Positions 17,063-25,842 of a DNA stretch of 64,000 nucleotides are shown here, piece by piece (within the stretch, counting starts at the first letter, position 1; each line of letters opens with the position of its first letter). A program made the translations under genes and the position numbers. The stretch is taken from positions 310,001-374,000 of the forward strand of contig NZ_CP048020.1 of assembly GCF_010365865.1 (NCBI RefSeq), written 5' to 3'. Below the pieces are notes generated by a model, which worked only from the letters and a program-made list of their open reading frames with translations, was not told the DNA's origin and did not search any database. The stretch is from Treponema vincentii (GTDB lineage: Bacteria; Spirochaetota; Spirochaetia; Treponematales; Treponemataceae).

Positions 17063-17381
17063 TGTATTTGAAAGTATTATGAATGGACTTTCAGAAAGTC
17101 TTGAGTATGCAAAAGGAAAACCCAATAAGGCGCGGAAAATAACCATAACTATTGCAGACTTACCTTCATATCATTGTAAAGAAATAAAGCAGATTAGAGA
17201 GGAGTTAAATCTTACACAGAAAAATTTTGCTTGTGTGCTTGGCGTATCTCCAAAAACTGTAGAGGCTTGGGAAGCAGGTAGAAATGTACCGCAGGGTATG
17301 GCTCAAAGATTTTTACAGATGCTTCAATTGGGCGGAAAAAAAATGCTGCAGGATTTTAAGGTCATTGATTTTGCAAGATAG
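17049..17381 (+). CDS. HigA/NadS-type XRE-family HTH protein (orphan antitoxin-like)
   Basis: 110 residues. The helix-turn-helix lies at about residues 55-95: IKQIREELNLTQKNFACVLG, then VSPKTVEAWEAGRNVP. The N-terminal NVFESIMNGLSESLEYAKG followed by a short basic/beta segment is the usual form of HigA2/NadS-type antitoxins encoded after a RelE/HigB-like toxin. No toxin gene is present on either side: upstream is only a promoter and a 20-codon frame, downstream is the antiporter. The palindrome in its promoter suggests it represses itself. Perfect ribosome-binding site AAGGAGGT. It could be an orphan antitoxin or an adapted regulator. Confidence 0.8.
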   Translation: MEEVNVFESIMNGLSESLEYAKGKPNKARKITITIADLPSYHCKEIKQIREELNLTQKNFACVLGVSPKTVEAWEAGRNVPQGMAQRFLQMLQLGGKKMLQDFKVIDFAR

Positions 17382-17478
17382 TTTGATTGCTTTAGAAGTA
17401 AACGGTATCAGCGATTGCCTCTGTTGATTTTACTGTCAAAATCGGTACAATCGGCATAGCTCCAACTTTGAGGTTTCT

Positions 17479-18918
17479 ATGATTCTGTTTATCTCGTTTC
17501 TTATCATTTTGGCAATGCTGTCGACCAAAATCAGCGATAAATTCGGGTTGCCGCTCCTTATCGGTTTTATTCTTATCGGTGTTCTTGTTGGCGGTGATGT
17601 CTTAAATTTATTCTATTTTGATAATGCCCTTTTAACAAAAAAAATTGCTGATATCCTGCTGATCTTTATTATTTTTGACGGCGGATTTTGCATTACAAAG
17701 GAGACGTTTCAAAGAGTTGCCGGCCCGTCGATGACGCTTGCAACCCTCGGTGTTGCACTTACTTCCGTGACGCTTGGATTTTTAATTCACTTTATCCTTA
17801 AACTAGAGTTAACCTATTCGATGCTGATTTCTTCTATTATTTCTTCTACCGATGCCGCTGGTGTTTTTATGATTACCAAGTCCAATCCGATTAAGGATAA
17901 GCTTGCCGCAACGCTCAATGTTGAATCCGCTGCGAACGACCCGATGGCGATTTTGCTTACCCTCACCTTTGTGCATATTGCAACAGGGGCTTTTAAGTCC
18001 CCAGCCTTGGCGGTAGCAGAGCTTATTTGGCAATTTGTCGGCGGTATCATTATCGGCTACTTTGCTTTTCAAATTTCGATATGGCTGTTTAACCGGCTGC
18101 AGTCGGATAACAGAGGAAACTATAATGTGCTGATACTGGGATGTGTGCTGCTTGGATACGGCGCGGCGGAGCTCTGTCAAGCAAACGGGATTATCGCAGT
18201 GTTTTTTATGGGGTACTGGATCGGCAATACCGCTTTTCCTGCAAAGCGCAGCGTCGGAAATTTTCTCGAAAGCATTTCTACAATCTTTAATATCACACTT
18301 TTTATTATGCTGGGGCTTTTGTCATTTCCACACCATTTTGTTCATATCTGGAAAGAAGCGCTCATTATTGTCGGTATTATGATGTTTGTCGCCCGTCCAC
18401 TTGCCGTGTTGGTTTCCACGTTTCCGTTTCAATATACACGGAAGGAAAAATTTTTTTTAATGTGGGGAGGGATTAAAGGTGCGGTTCCGATCGTTCTTGC
18501 GACCTATCCGCTTGCAAACGGGTTGGATAAGGACGGCTTTATTTTTAACTCTATCTTTTTTGCCGTTTTCCTTTCCTGTATTATTCAGGGAACCACGCTT
18601 GCTCCGCTTGCTCGGCTCTTGAAATTTACCAACCCTAAAAAACCGGAATCGCTGTATTCGGTCGAGCTGTATTCGCTTAAAGCAAGCGATATTGATATCT
18701 TCGATATTTATATTGAAGATCATTCCGGCAGCATCGGTCAAAAGATCAGCGAGCTTCATCTTGATAAGGATACGCTTATCAGTTCAATTGTACGCGAGGG
18801 AAAAATCATTTTCCCGAGAGGCGATACCGTTATTCAAAAAAACGATATCCTCTATGTACTTGCTCATTCTGCAAAAATAAAAGAAATTACCGACAAGCTC
18901 AACGAACCGAGCGAATAA
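17479..18918 (+). CDS. Potassium/proton antiporter, CPA1 family with TrkA-C domain
   Basis: 479-residue membrane protein. About twelve hydrophobic helices cover residues 1-385, with the CPA-type ion-binding region ESAANDPMAILL near residue 152. A cytosolic RCK/TrkA-C domain occupies about 400-475 (IGQKISELHLDKDTLISSI). This layout matches NhaP2/CvrA-type K+(Na+)/H+ antiporters used for pH and cation homeostasis. The TrkA-C domain probably senses nucleotide or cation levels. GAGG precedes ATG. The gene stands 97 bases after the HTH gene, and no regulatory link is visible. Confidence 0.88.
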   Translation: MILFISFLIILAMLSTKISDKFGLPLLIGFILIGVLVGGDVLNLFYFDNALLTKKIADILLIFIIFDGGFCITKETFQRVAGPSMTLATLGVALTSVTLGFLIHFILKLELTYSMLISSIISSTDAAGVFMITKSNPIKDKLAATLNVESAANDPMAILLTLTFVHIATGAFKSPALAVAELIWQFVGGIIIGYFAFQISIWLFNRLQSDNRGNYNVLILGCVLLGYGAAELCQANGIIAVFFMGYWIGNTAFPAKRSVGNFLESISTIFNITLFIMLGLLSFPHHFVHIWKEALIIVGIMMFVARPLAVLVSTFPFQYTRKEKFFLMWGGIKGAVPIVLATYPLANGLDKDGFIFNSIFFAVFLSCIIQGTTLAPLARLLKFTNPKKPESLYSVELYSLKASDIDIFDIYIEDHSGSIGQKISELHLDKDTLISSIVREGKIIFPRGDTVIQKNDILYVLAHSAKIKEITDKLNEPSE

Positions 18919-19005
18919 GCTGCGGATAGTCGACAATATGTCCGGTGCGATTATCCGATATGCCCGAATATTGCCCAACACCAATAAAACAGGTATAGTA
19001 AACTA

Positions 19006-19036
19006 ATTAATTCACAATTCTTAATGATGAATTAAT
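19006..19036. repeat. AT-rich hairpin before the SemiSWEET gene
   Basis: Perfect 9-bp inverted repeat ATTAATTCA (19006-19014) / TGAATTAAT (19028-19036), just upstream of the ribosome-binding site AAGGAG. It may terminate the antiporter transcript or act as an operator. Confidence 0.35.
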
Positions 19037-19051
19037 ATATAAGGAGCCGCA

Positions 19052-19309
19052 ATGAGCGAAAATAAATTGAAGATTCTAGGATGGATAGGAACTGCATTAT
19101 CGGTCACTATGTACATATCTTATATCCCACAGATTATGGACAACTTGAGTGGGAATAAAACCGTTTTTCTTCAGCCCTTAGCAGCAGCCGTCAATTGTAC
19201 AATATGGGTTTTATACGCATTGCTGAAAGATAAACGAGATTATCCGCTTGCAGCGGCAAATGCACCGGGCGTTATTTTCGGTTTAATAGCAGCAATTACC
19301 GCTCTCTAG
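19052..19309 (+). CDS. SemiSWEET family sugar transporter
   Basis: 85-residue three-helix membrane protein. The N-terminal helix holds the PQ-loop motif in YISYIPQIMDNLSGNK (about residues 25-40), and the helix-2 region has the conserved NCTIWVLYALLKD (about 49-61). Bacterial SemiSWEETs of this length dimerise into a pore for mono- or disaccharide uniport; the substrate is not deducible here. AAGGAG lies at good distance from ATG. Monocistronic, with hairpins on both sides. Confidence 0.92.
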   Translation: MSENKLKILGWIGTALSVTMYISYIPQIMDNLSGNKTVFLQPLAAAVNCTIWVLYALLKDKRDYPLAAANAPGVIFGLIAAITAL

Positions 19310-19350
19310 GCGCCCGCGGTTTTTTAACTAAACCTCTGAAAATTGTATAA

Positions 19351-19388
19351 GGCATCTCTAAAAATCTTATCAGTTTTTTAGAGATGCC
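19351..19388. terminator. Bidirectional terminator, CTCTAAAAA family
   Basis: Stem GGCATCTCTAAAAA (19351-19364) with its complement at 19374-19388 and T/A runs on both sides. It lies between the convergent SemiSWEET and nucleotidase genes and can serve both. Confidence 0.8.
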
Positions 19389-19397
19389 TATTATTTT

Positions 19398-21308
19398 TTA
19401 CTTCTTCAATTCGTAAATATTAATGGATTTTATGTTCGGGGTTCTGCCGTCTGCAGATCGAGGAATCATGATAGTACCCGCTCTAATCTCATCAAAAATC
19501 TTATCCCGTTCGGCAACATTCGGATTAAAGCCGATAATCTTCCAGTTGTAATTCACCTTAGGAGTAATAACGCCCTTATCGACTTTCTTTACATACGCAC
19601 CAATCAGATCGCGTATGCGCCCTGCATCCTGCATGACTTCATACGAGTCGTAGTACACATCTTTGGGTGTCGCAAGTTTTAAGCTTTGCAGCGTTCCGAA
19701 ACGGTAGTTGTTGACGGCAACCTTATACACCTTTTTAGGATCAAGGGTTTGCCCTTTTATCTTGGCGTTTGTGATTCTATTCCCAGCCTCTTTTGAAATA
19801 TCAATGTCGTAATCGATACCTTCAAACATATCGTAGTTATAACCGCGCACATTGGGATTAAACGAAATCGTTACATCGCCTTTCTTTGCCGTGTTGTAAT
19901 ATGAAGCCGACCACTCCATGTATTTTAACAGATTCTCACCGGTCATATTAACACCCATCAGCGTATTGGAATATTTATAGATAAAGGCAACATCCTTTTT
20001 CTTGAAATCCCCTTTCTTTAAATTCATATCCAAGCGGAAAGCGGCAGCGGCAGCAACATCAGCCTTCGTGTAATAAAGCTGCACATCATTGATTAAGTCG
20101 ATAAGTGCGGTATCTTCAAGCTGAATAGTAGGCATGGTGGTAACTTTATCTTGTCCGGTGATGTAGTCAACACGCGGGATAAAGTCCGCAGTAACTTTTC
20201 CGACAATGAGGTTTGCATCTGCAACGGACTTGTCATGCACAAAGCCAAACTCTTTTTCCATCGCTTTATCGGCAGCAATCTTAGCGGTTTCGCGGTTTTC
20301 CGCTTTTACGGAAACGACCTTCCATGCGCCGTTATCTTTTTTAACCTGTACTTCGCCTACCGCTAAAGCCCAACCATAGCAGCCCGGTTCAATAATCCAT
20401 GTTTTATCTCCGTTCTGACCGTCGATAAGGGTTGCATACCGAGCGTGCTCATGTCCGCCGAAAATTAAATCGAACTCAGGGATTTGCTTTGCCATTTCGA
20501 TAACGCCGCTGTTGGTGCCGTATTCACCATTGCGCCCAAGATGGAACGCACCGATTAAGACATCGTATTGCCCTTTTAAGGAATCGACGGTTTTGCGTGC
20601 AACCGCTATCGGATCTTCAAATTCCAGCCCTTTAAAGTGAGACGGTGCGGCAGCTTCCCACATCGGGATATGAGGCGGCACCATACCGATAACGGCAACA
20701 CGGACTCCTTCAATGTCAAACAGCTGATAGGGTAGTACGAAATGGCTGCCGTCCTTTGTGTTTTTGATATTGGCGCTTAATACCGAACCGTTGAAGTGGC
20801 GGATATTACGGGCAAGGAATTCTTTTTCAAAGTTGAACTCATGGTTGCCCAAAACCCAAATATCGTAGTTCATGTAGTTGAGCGCTTGAATCATGGGGTG
20901 GGTGTCAAGGTCGTTAAACAGATCGGCACTGTTATCCTGCACTGTATCGCCGACGTCGATTAAAACGGTGTTGGGATTTTGTGCGCGCAGCTCTTGCGCC
21001 AATACGTATGTTTTTACAAAACCGGCAGCGGGTGTCTCCTCGCATACTGCGTAGTCATAGGCATAGAGTCGTCCGTGTACGTCGCCGGTTACGCCGAAGG
21101 TCAGGGTAACGGCATCCGCCCCCGGCTGTCCCTTTTGGATAACCTTGTGGGTAAGTTTTACCTCATCAGATTGCTTTCCGTGTGCCTTGGCTGTGCGTGC
21201 GGAAGTTTTTTCCGTGCTTCGTGCCGATGAATTTGTCTCCACGCAGGCTGTCAGCGAAAAAACAAAGATCAATGCAGCAACAAAACCTAGCATTCTTTTC
21301 TTGATCAT
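19398..21308 (-). CDS. 5'-nucleotidase / 2',3'-cyclic phosphodiesterase (UshA/YfkN type), lipoprotein
   Basis: 636 residues, exported nucleotidase that dephosphorylates nucleotides outside the cytoplasm so nucleosides can be imported. The signal peptide ends FSLTAC (lipobox). The metallophosphatase domain (about 65-350) has GDVHGRL, DVGDTVQDNS, LGNHEFN and FGGHEHARY, the dinuclear metal ligands of the family. The 5_nucleotid_C domain (about 390-570) follows, with KKVYKVAVNNYRF. I chose the second ATG (21308): AAGGAG lies seven bases before it but only one base before the first ATG (21314). Function pairs logically with deoA. Confidence 0.9.
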   Translation of the reverse strand: MIKKRMLGFVAALIFVFSLTACVETNSSARSTEKTSARTAKAHGKQSDEVKLTHKVIQKGQPGADAVTLTFGVTGDVHGRLYAYDYAVCEETPAAGFVKTYVLAQELRAQNPNTVLIDVGDTVQDNSADLFNDLDTHPMIQALNYMNYDIWVLGNHEFNFEKEFLARNIRHFNGSVLSANIKNTKDGSHFVLPYQLFDIEGVRVAVIGMVPPHIPMWEAAAPSHFKGLEFEDPIAVARKTVDSLKGQYDVLIGAFHLGRNGEYGTNSGVIEMAKQIPEFDLIFGGHEHARYATLIDGQNGDKTWIIEPGCYGWALAVGEVQVKKDNGAWKVVSVKAENRETAKIAADKAMEKEFGFVHDKSVADANLIVGKVTADFIPRVDYITGQDKVTTMPTIQLEDTALIDLINDVQLYYTKADVAAAAAFRLDMNLKKGDFKKKDVAFIYKYSNTLMGVNMTGENLLKYMEWSASYYNTAKKGDVTISFNPNVRGYNYDMFEGIDYDIDISKEAGNRITNAKIKGQTLDPKKVYKVAVNNYRFGTLQSLKLATPKDVYYDSYEVMQDAGRIRDLIGAYVKKVDKGVITPKVNYNWKIIGFNPNVAERDKIFDEIRAGTIMIPRSADGRTPNIKSINIYELKK

Positions 21309-21402
21309 GTGCATACTCCTTCACATTTTTTTTGGGTCTCTTTCACCAGCTGTACTGAGCGGTGATCAATTCCCTCTCTATAATAGTACGGATATTTTCC
21401 GT

Positions 21403-22539
21403 CTATTTTCGCATTTTTTCCGCAGCCGGTATTCTCAGTATAAAAAGAGCTACCAGTGCCGTACACGGAACTGCCGCAATAATACCAATGCTCCCCGAAA
21501 TACCGTGCATAATTTCTATGACGATGCGCGGTATATTGATAAACTGCGTAAAGCTCATGCCGTAGCCCCAAATCATCATCACAAGCGGCAGGGACGAGCC
21601 GGCAAAGGCGAGAATGAGCGTGTTACTCATCGTGCCGGTAATATCTTTGCCCACAGTCAAGCCCGACTGAAAGAGTTCTTTTTTGCTGAGGCGCGGATTT
21701 GCGGATAAAATTTCTTGCATGGAAGATGCGATGGACATACTGACATCCATCACAGCGCCGAGCGAAGCAATCAAAATTGAGGTAAACAATAGCCCGTCCA
21801 GTTTGAGGTTATAATCAGGCGCCAAGTTGAGTAGCTGCTCGCCACCTTCCATATTCACACCGGAAAGCTGTGCCGAGTAGGATACAACGACAGAGATAAT
21901 CCCCGCGATGGTAATGCCGGACACGGTGCCTGCGATTGCGGTATATGTTTTGCGCGTAAAGCCGCCTATCAAAATAAAGCTGACGATGGTCATAATGGAA
22001 ACAAGACCGATAGAAACCGGCACGGGAGGAAAGCCTGCAAACAGGGCGGGAATAAGCACGGTAACAATGAGTACACAGGTGAACACCAGTCCGAGTGCGG
22101 ATTTTAACCCTTGTCCCCTGCCGAGGAGGATAAGGGCAGCAAAGAACAGCCCCAGCAGCATAAAAACATGGGCATCGCGCTTGAGGTTATAAAGCCACAC
22201 GGCTGTTTTCCCTCCGCTGTTCCGCAGTGTGAACACCGCTTTTAAGCCCTTATACGCAAAATTGCTGTGTAGACTGCTGAGCGTATTATACACTTCAAAT
22301 TCCGTATTTTTATGAGTTCCTTCGAGGATTTTAACACGGAGCTTTTGCGTACCGCGGAACTTTCCTTGCACAATCGGATCGGGAGAAAGGTCTTCCTCGA
22401 GCACCTCCTCCACAATACCCTCAGCAAATTCTTGCGTAAACGGCGATTCAGGCTTGAGTTTATCTGAAATTTTCGGCATACCGATGCAGAGCAGCACCGT
22501 AATGATCAGCACTGCCCCTGCGAATATTTTTTCTTGCAT
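21403..22539 (-). CDS. YibE/F family integral membrane protein
   Basis: 378 residues with an N-terminal helix, an extracytoplasmic beta segment (about 45-110, VLEGTHKNTEFEVYNTL), then about seven hydrophobic helices. Conserved YibE/F features include LGAVMDVSMSIASSMQEI and GTMSNTLILAFAGSSLP. The family has no settled function. Start is ATG at 22539: a promoter just upstream places transcription initiation after the alternative GTG (22575), excluding that start. The ribosome-binding site is weak (AAGAGAG, tight). The stop codon lies about 95 bases before the nucleotidase start, so the two may be co-transcribed. Confidence 0.85.
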   Translation of the reverse strand: MQEKIFAGAVLIITVLLCIGMPKISDKLKPESPFTQEFAEGIVEEVLEEDLSPDPIVQGKFRGTQKLRVKILEGTHKNTEFEVYNTLSSLHSNFAYKGLKAVFTLRNSGGKTAVWLYNLKRDAHVFMLLGLFFAALILLGRGQGLKSALGLVFTCVLIVTVLIPALFAGFPPVPVSIGLVSIMTIVSFILIGGFTRKTYTAIAGTVSGITIAGIISVVVSYSAQLSGVNMEGGEQLLNLAPDYNLKLDGLLFTSILIASLGAVMDVSMSIASSMQEILSANPRLSKKELFQSGLTVGKDITGTMSNTLILAFAGSSLPLVMMIWGYGMSFTQFINIPRIVIEIMHGISGSIGIIAAVPCTALVALFILRIPAAEKMRK

Positions 22540-22552
22540 ACTCTCTTGTAAA

Positions 22553-22582
22553 AGTATACCGTGAGATTTCCCCACCCGTCAA
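22553..22582 (-). promoter_or_regulatory. Predicted promoter of the YibE/F gene
   Basis: Minus-strand TTGACG (22582-22577), 18-bp spacer, TATACT (22558-22553). The predicted initiation point is 6-8 bases before the ATG at 22539, an unusually short leader. Confidence 0.6.
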
Positions 22583-22696
22583 CAATTTTTTTCCTTTACC
22601 AAATAAGTTTTTTCCTATTTTCAAAAGGTATGGAATATGGTATATATACCGCTCGACTCAAAATTATTTAAAGTGAGATAAAAATAGGATTGTAAT

Positions 22697-24790
22697 ATGG
22701 CAAAAAAACGTTTTTCAATTAGCAACAAATTGATTATTATCTTTGGACTTTTAATTGCAGTAGCTTCGTTGACGGAAGGTGCGCTGGCAATCAGCTTTGC
22801 ACGGAAGGCCGTAATCGAAAAATTGGAAATACAGCTCATCGATAAGGCCTTGGATGAAGCGGAGATCATCGACGCAAAAATAACTGCTTTTTTTCAGTTT
22901 TTAGAGGGACTATCCCATATCCCGATACTGTATGATCCAACCGCTTCATATCAAGAAAAATTGGAACAGCTGCAGAAAAATGCAGTGAGCAACAATACAA
23001 TACAAGAACTCAATATCAGTGATACCGCAGGCGTTTGCTATGTAGAAAGCGGTACGGTAAATGTAAGCGATAGAGATTGGTTTAAGGCTGCAATAAAAGG
23101 AGAGCGTTTCGTTTCAGATTTATTGATTTCGAAAACAACTCAAAAACTGATTAGCACCTTTTCGATTCCGCTTTACGATGAAACCCATCGTATTATAGGT
23201 GTTTTATCTGCTGATATTTCCGGCTTGTGGTTCAGAGATAATATCAAAGACATTACCATCGGCAAAAGTGGCAATTGCTACATCATAGGACCTACGGGAG
23301 CAACGATTGCCGATCAGGATATTGATGCGGTAACAAGTATGCTCAATCCAAGTCAAGAAGGACAGAGCAATATTGAATTGGATTCTTGCGGAAGATTCGA
23401 AAGGAACGCGATAGCTTCTTCACAACCCGGCATCGGTTATTATGAGTACGAGGGTGTTCCCAAAATTGCAGCTTATACAAAATTGAAGTCGGCCGCATGG
23501 ACTACTATCGTATGTGCGCCCGTACATGAATTTATGGAAACCGTAAACACGCTCCGGCTCAGTCTGATTTTAATCGGATTCGTTATTTTTGCAGGATCCG
23601 TTATTATCGTCTATTTAGTATCCAGAGGTATGATAAAACCGGTTAAACGAACAGTTTCGGCTTTAAAAAATATCGCACAGGGCGAAGGTGATTTAACCGT
23701 AAGCCTTCCGGTAACCGGAAATGATGAAATTACGGACTTATCGGAATATTTTAACGAGACGATTGCAAAAATAAGAAACGCAATCAAATCGATAGGTGTG
23801 AACTGCAATCAAATGGAAGAAATCGGAAATACGTTGTCTACCAATATGACTGAAACGGCAAGCGCGGTGCACCAAATCAGTACAAATATCGATGGTGTAA
23901 AACATCAAGCAATGACTCAAGCGGCAAGCGTTACCGAAACAGCGGCAACCGTTGAGGAAATCGTTCGTACCATTAAGCAATTGAATACAGGCATCGAAAT
24001 GCAGGCAGCAAGTGTTGCACAGTCATCGTCATCTATAGAAGAAATGGTCGCAAATATCGCTTCGATTGGGCAAACGCTCACTAAAACCGATAGTGCTATT
24101 AAAGAGCTTACAACTGCTACTGCTAATGGCAAAGCTACGATCGTTACATCGAATACCGTAACGCAGAAAATTGCAGAAGAATCCGGTTCTTTACTGGAAG
24201 CGTCAAGCGTCATCCAGCACATTGCATCGCAGACAAACTTATTGGCAATGAATGCTGCAATAGAAGCTGCACATGCCGGTGAAGCCGGCAAGGGCTTTGC
24301 CGTTGTAGCTGATGAGATAAGAAAGCTTGCCGAAGAATCTTCGGTACAAGGAAAAACGATCACCACGACCTTAAAAATGCTTTCAGCGGAAATAGAAACA
24401 CTTTCCGTATCATCAAAAACGGTAGAAGGAAATTTCAATAGTATTTTTACTCTTGCAGAACAGGTTAAAAAGATGAGTGCCCATCTAACCGAATCGATGA
24501 AAGAACAGGAGCACGGCAGCAAAGAAGTATTGACAGCTATTAAGAACATCAACACGGTAACAATGGAAGTACAAGCCGGTTCCGAGGAAATGCTGAAAGG
24601 CGGTGAAGGGGTCGCTCAGGAAATGCGAAAGTTGGATAATCTTACCCGCATCATAACTGACAGTATGAATGAGATGGCGGCAGGCGCGGTGCAGATTAAC
24701 AATGCCGTGCAGGAAGTAAACGAGATTACACAAAAGAACAAGCAGAGTATCGAGAATCTGGCAACCGAGGTCTCTAAATTCAAAATTTAG
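22697..24790 (+). CDS. Methyl-accepting chemotaxis protein, dCache sensor (paralogue 1)
   Basis: 697 residues. Transmembrane helix 1 (about 11-31), a large periplasmic dCache-type ligand domain (about 35-280, with [12 protein letters not shown] and [13 protein letters not shown]), helix 2 (about 288-310), HAMP (about 312-365), then a long coiled-coil signalling domain. The hairpin tip reads [20 protein letters not shown] followed by [16 protein letters not shown], the CheA/CheW contact. The ligand may be an amino acid or small organic acid. Very close to the paralogue at 27445-29541 in the cytoplasmic half, divergent in the sensor. The last codons end KFKI where the paralogue ends KFKTN; its stop codon lies at the edge of a palindromic element, which may have replaced the original end. 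Confidence 0.93.
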   Translation: MAKKRFSISNKLIIIFGLLIAVASLTEGALAISFARKAVIEKLEIQLIDKALDEAEIIDAKITAFFQFLEGLSHIPILYDPTASYQEKLEQLQKNAVSNNTIQELNISDTAGVCYVESGTVNVSDRDWFKAAIKGERFVSDLLISKTTQKLISTFSIPLYDETHRIIGVLSADISGLWFRDNIKDITIGKSGNCYIIGPTGATIADQDIDAVTSMLNPSQEGQSNIELDSCGRFERNAIASSQPGIGYYEYEGVPKIAAYTKLKSAAWTTIVCAPVHEFMETVNTLRLSLILIGFVIFAGSVIIVYLVSRGMIKPVKRTVSALKNIAQGEGDLTVSLPVTGNDEITDLSEYFNETIAKIRNAIKSIGVNCNQMEEIGNTLSTNMTETASAVHQISTNIDGVKHQAMTQAASVTETAATVEEIVRTIKQLNTGIEMQAASVAQSSSSIEEMVANIASIGQTLTKTDSAIKELTTATANGKATIVTSNTVTQKIAEESGSLLEASSVIQHIASQTNLLAMNAAIEAAHAGEAGKGFAVVADEIRKLAEESSVQGKTITTTLKMLSAEIETLSVSSKTVEGNFNSIFTLAEQVKKMSAHLTESMKEQEHGSKEVLTAIKNINTVTMEVQAGSEEMLKGGEGVAQEMRKLDNLTRIITDSMNEMAAGAVQINNAVQEVNEITQKNKQSIENLATEVSKFKI

Positions 24791-24908
24791 ACACAAATAG
24801 AGCGGTATCTACGGCGTTGCTGCACAAAAATAAATGCTCAACGTACACAAAGTACGTCTCCGCTTTATTTTTGTTCGCGCCTTGTATCTACTCGCTCTAT
24901 TTGTGTCT
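24789..24908 (-). repeat. Palindromic repeat element, copy C (inverted)
   Basis: A 120-bp palindrome with perfect 16-bp outer arms AGACACAAATAGAGCG (24789-24804) and its complement (24893-24908). An inner stem pairs ACAAAAATAAA with TTTATTTTTGT, around a centre with GTAC arms. Read on the minus strand it aligns with copies A and B: AGATAC-AGGC, CGTAC-TTG-GTACGTTGAG, then GTAGATAC-CCG. The first bases overlap the MCP stop codon. Confidence 0.75.
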
Positions 24909-25274
24909 AAGATATTTCGCAAAAGCGCTGAAAAAAATAATTTTCCGATAAAAAGAAAAATACCCCCTACAACCCCTAAAAAGAAAAATGACGGGTAAAG
25001 AGGGAGCCCCCTCTTTACAATCTCCCCTTATATGCCTCGCCTTTGTTCTTGAGCTTAGCTCTGATACAAAAGCTTGGCCGTCGGGGTTGCCACGATAACC
25101 TATTTCAGAACGTCCACGGATGGACGGGGTGCCAATTAGAAACGAATTTAGGCGCAAGACTAAATTCGCAGGCAACGAATGTATAGGTGTGCATTCGTTG
25201 CCGTGTCTCCGCTTTATTTTTGTTTGCGCCTTGTATCTACTCGCTCTATTTGTGTCTAAGATATTTCGCAAAAG
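24856..25274. repeat. Direct 70-bp duplication enclosing a hairpin-rich segment
   Basis: Bases 24856-24925 recur at 25205-25274 with one visible mismatch; both copies contain the right half of element C and its flank (GATATTTCGCAAAAG). Between them are perfect hairpins: 24995-25004/25009-25018 (10 bp), 25143-25151/25160-25168 (9 bp) and 25171-25181/25192-25202 (11 bp). A small hairpin at 25111-25126 has the loop ACGGAT. The segment 25106-25142 is homologous to the reverse strand of the array at 12594-12897. No gene is visible between 24791 and 25348. Confidence 0.75.
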
Positions 25275-25348
25275 GGTTGAAAAAACAGGTTTTTCGATAA
25301 AAAGGAAATACCCTTATACCGCTAAAAAACTGTCCCAAAGATATCAAG

Positions 25349-25789
25349 CTAGGTGTCTATTCTTTTTAATTCTGTCAGTGCTTTATTGCGATAAACTAAA
25401 TCGTTTCTAACGGAAAAGCCTTCGTTTTCCCAAAAGGCATTACCATCTTTATTTTTAGTGAATACAACTAACGCGGTTTTGTGAATACCAATATGTTTTA
25501 AAGCATTCAGCACCGTGGAGATCAATTGGGAAGCAACCCTTTGTCTCCGCCATTTCGGATGTACAGCAGTATGGTATATGTAACCTCGCCTTCCGTCATT
25601 TCCTGCTAATATTGCGCCGATAATATCTTTTTCATTTTCCGCAACAAAACATGTTTCCGGATTGCGCTTCAAGAAACGAGCAATACCTTCTTTTGAGTCG
25701 TCTAAATCGTTCAAGCCCATTCCCGCACACGACATCCATAAAGCATATACCGCTTCATAGTCGGATACAAGCATAGTACGTATATTCAT
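25349..25789 (-). CDS. GNAT family N-acetyltransferase
   Basis: 146 residues with the GNAT acetyl-CoA fold. The conserved core AVHPKWRRQRVASQLI (about residues 75-90) is the pyrophosphate-binding loop (R/Q-x-x-G/A), preceded by the YIYHTAV strand and followed by FWENEGFSVRNDLVYRNK. It resembles YpeA-type acetyltransferases; acceptor unknown. The ribosome-binding site is weak (GGAAACAACCA). It lies downstream of the C69 dipeptidase on the same strand, separated by a strong hairpin, and its 3' end borders the hairpin-rich region. Confidence 0.87.
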   Translation of the reverse strand: MNIRTMLVSDYEAVYALWMSCAGMGLNDLDDSKEGIARFLKRNPETCFVAENEKDIIGAILAGNDGRRGYIYHTAVHPKWRRQRVASQLISTVLNALKHIGIHKTALVVFTKNKDGNAFWENEGFSVRNDLVYRNKALTELKRIDT

Positions 25790-25803
25790 TGGTTGTTTCC
25801 AAT

Positions 25804-25834
25804 TTCCGGCAGTTTAGCGGCTAAACTGCCGGAA
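25804..25834 (-). terminator. Perfect 14-bp hairpin after the C69 dipeptidase gene
   Basis: TTCCGGCAGTTTAG (25804-25817) pairs perfectly with 25821-25834 across a three-base loop. The T-tract is weak. It starts nine bases past the dipeptidase stop codon and may partly uncouple the acetyltransferase. Confidence 0.65.
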
Positions 25835-25842
25835 GACATTAT

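Noticed and set aside
22539-22575. GTG at 22575 as the YibE/F start
   Set aside because: It lies between the -35 and -10 of the predicted promoter, upstream of transcription initiation.
24897-25271. A 124-codon minus-strand frame and a partly overlapping plus-strand frame
   Set aside because: Both span the duplicated palindrome and hairpin segment; composition is set by the repeats.
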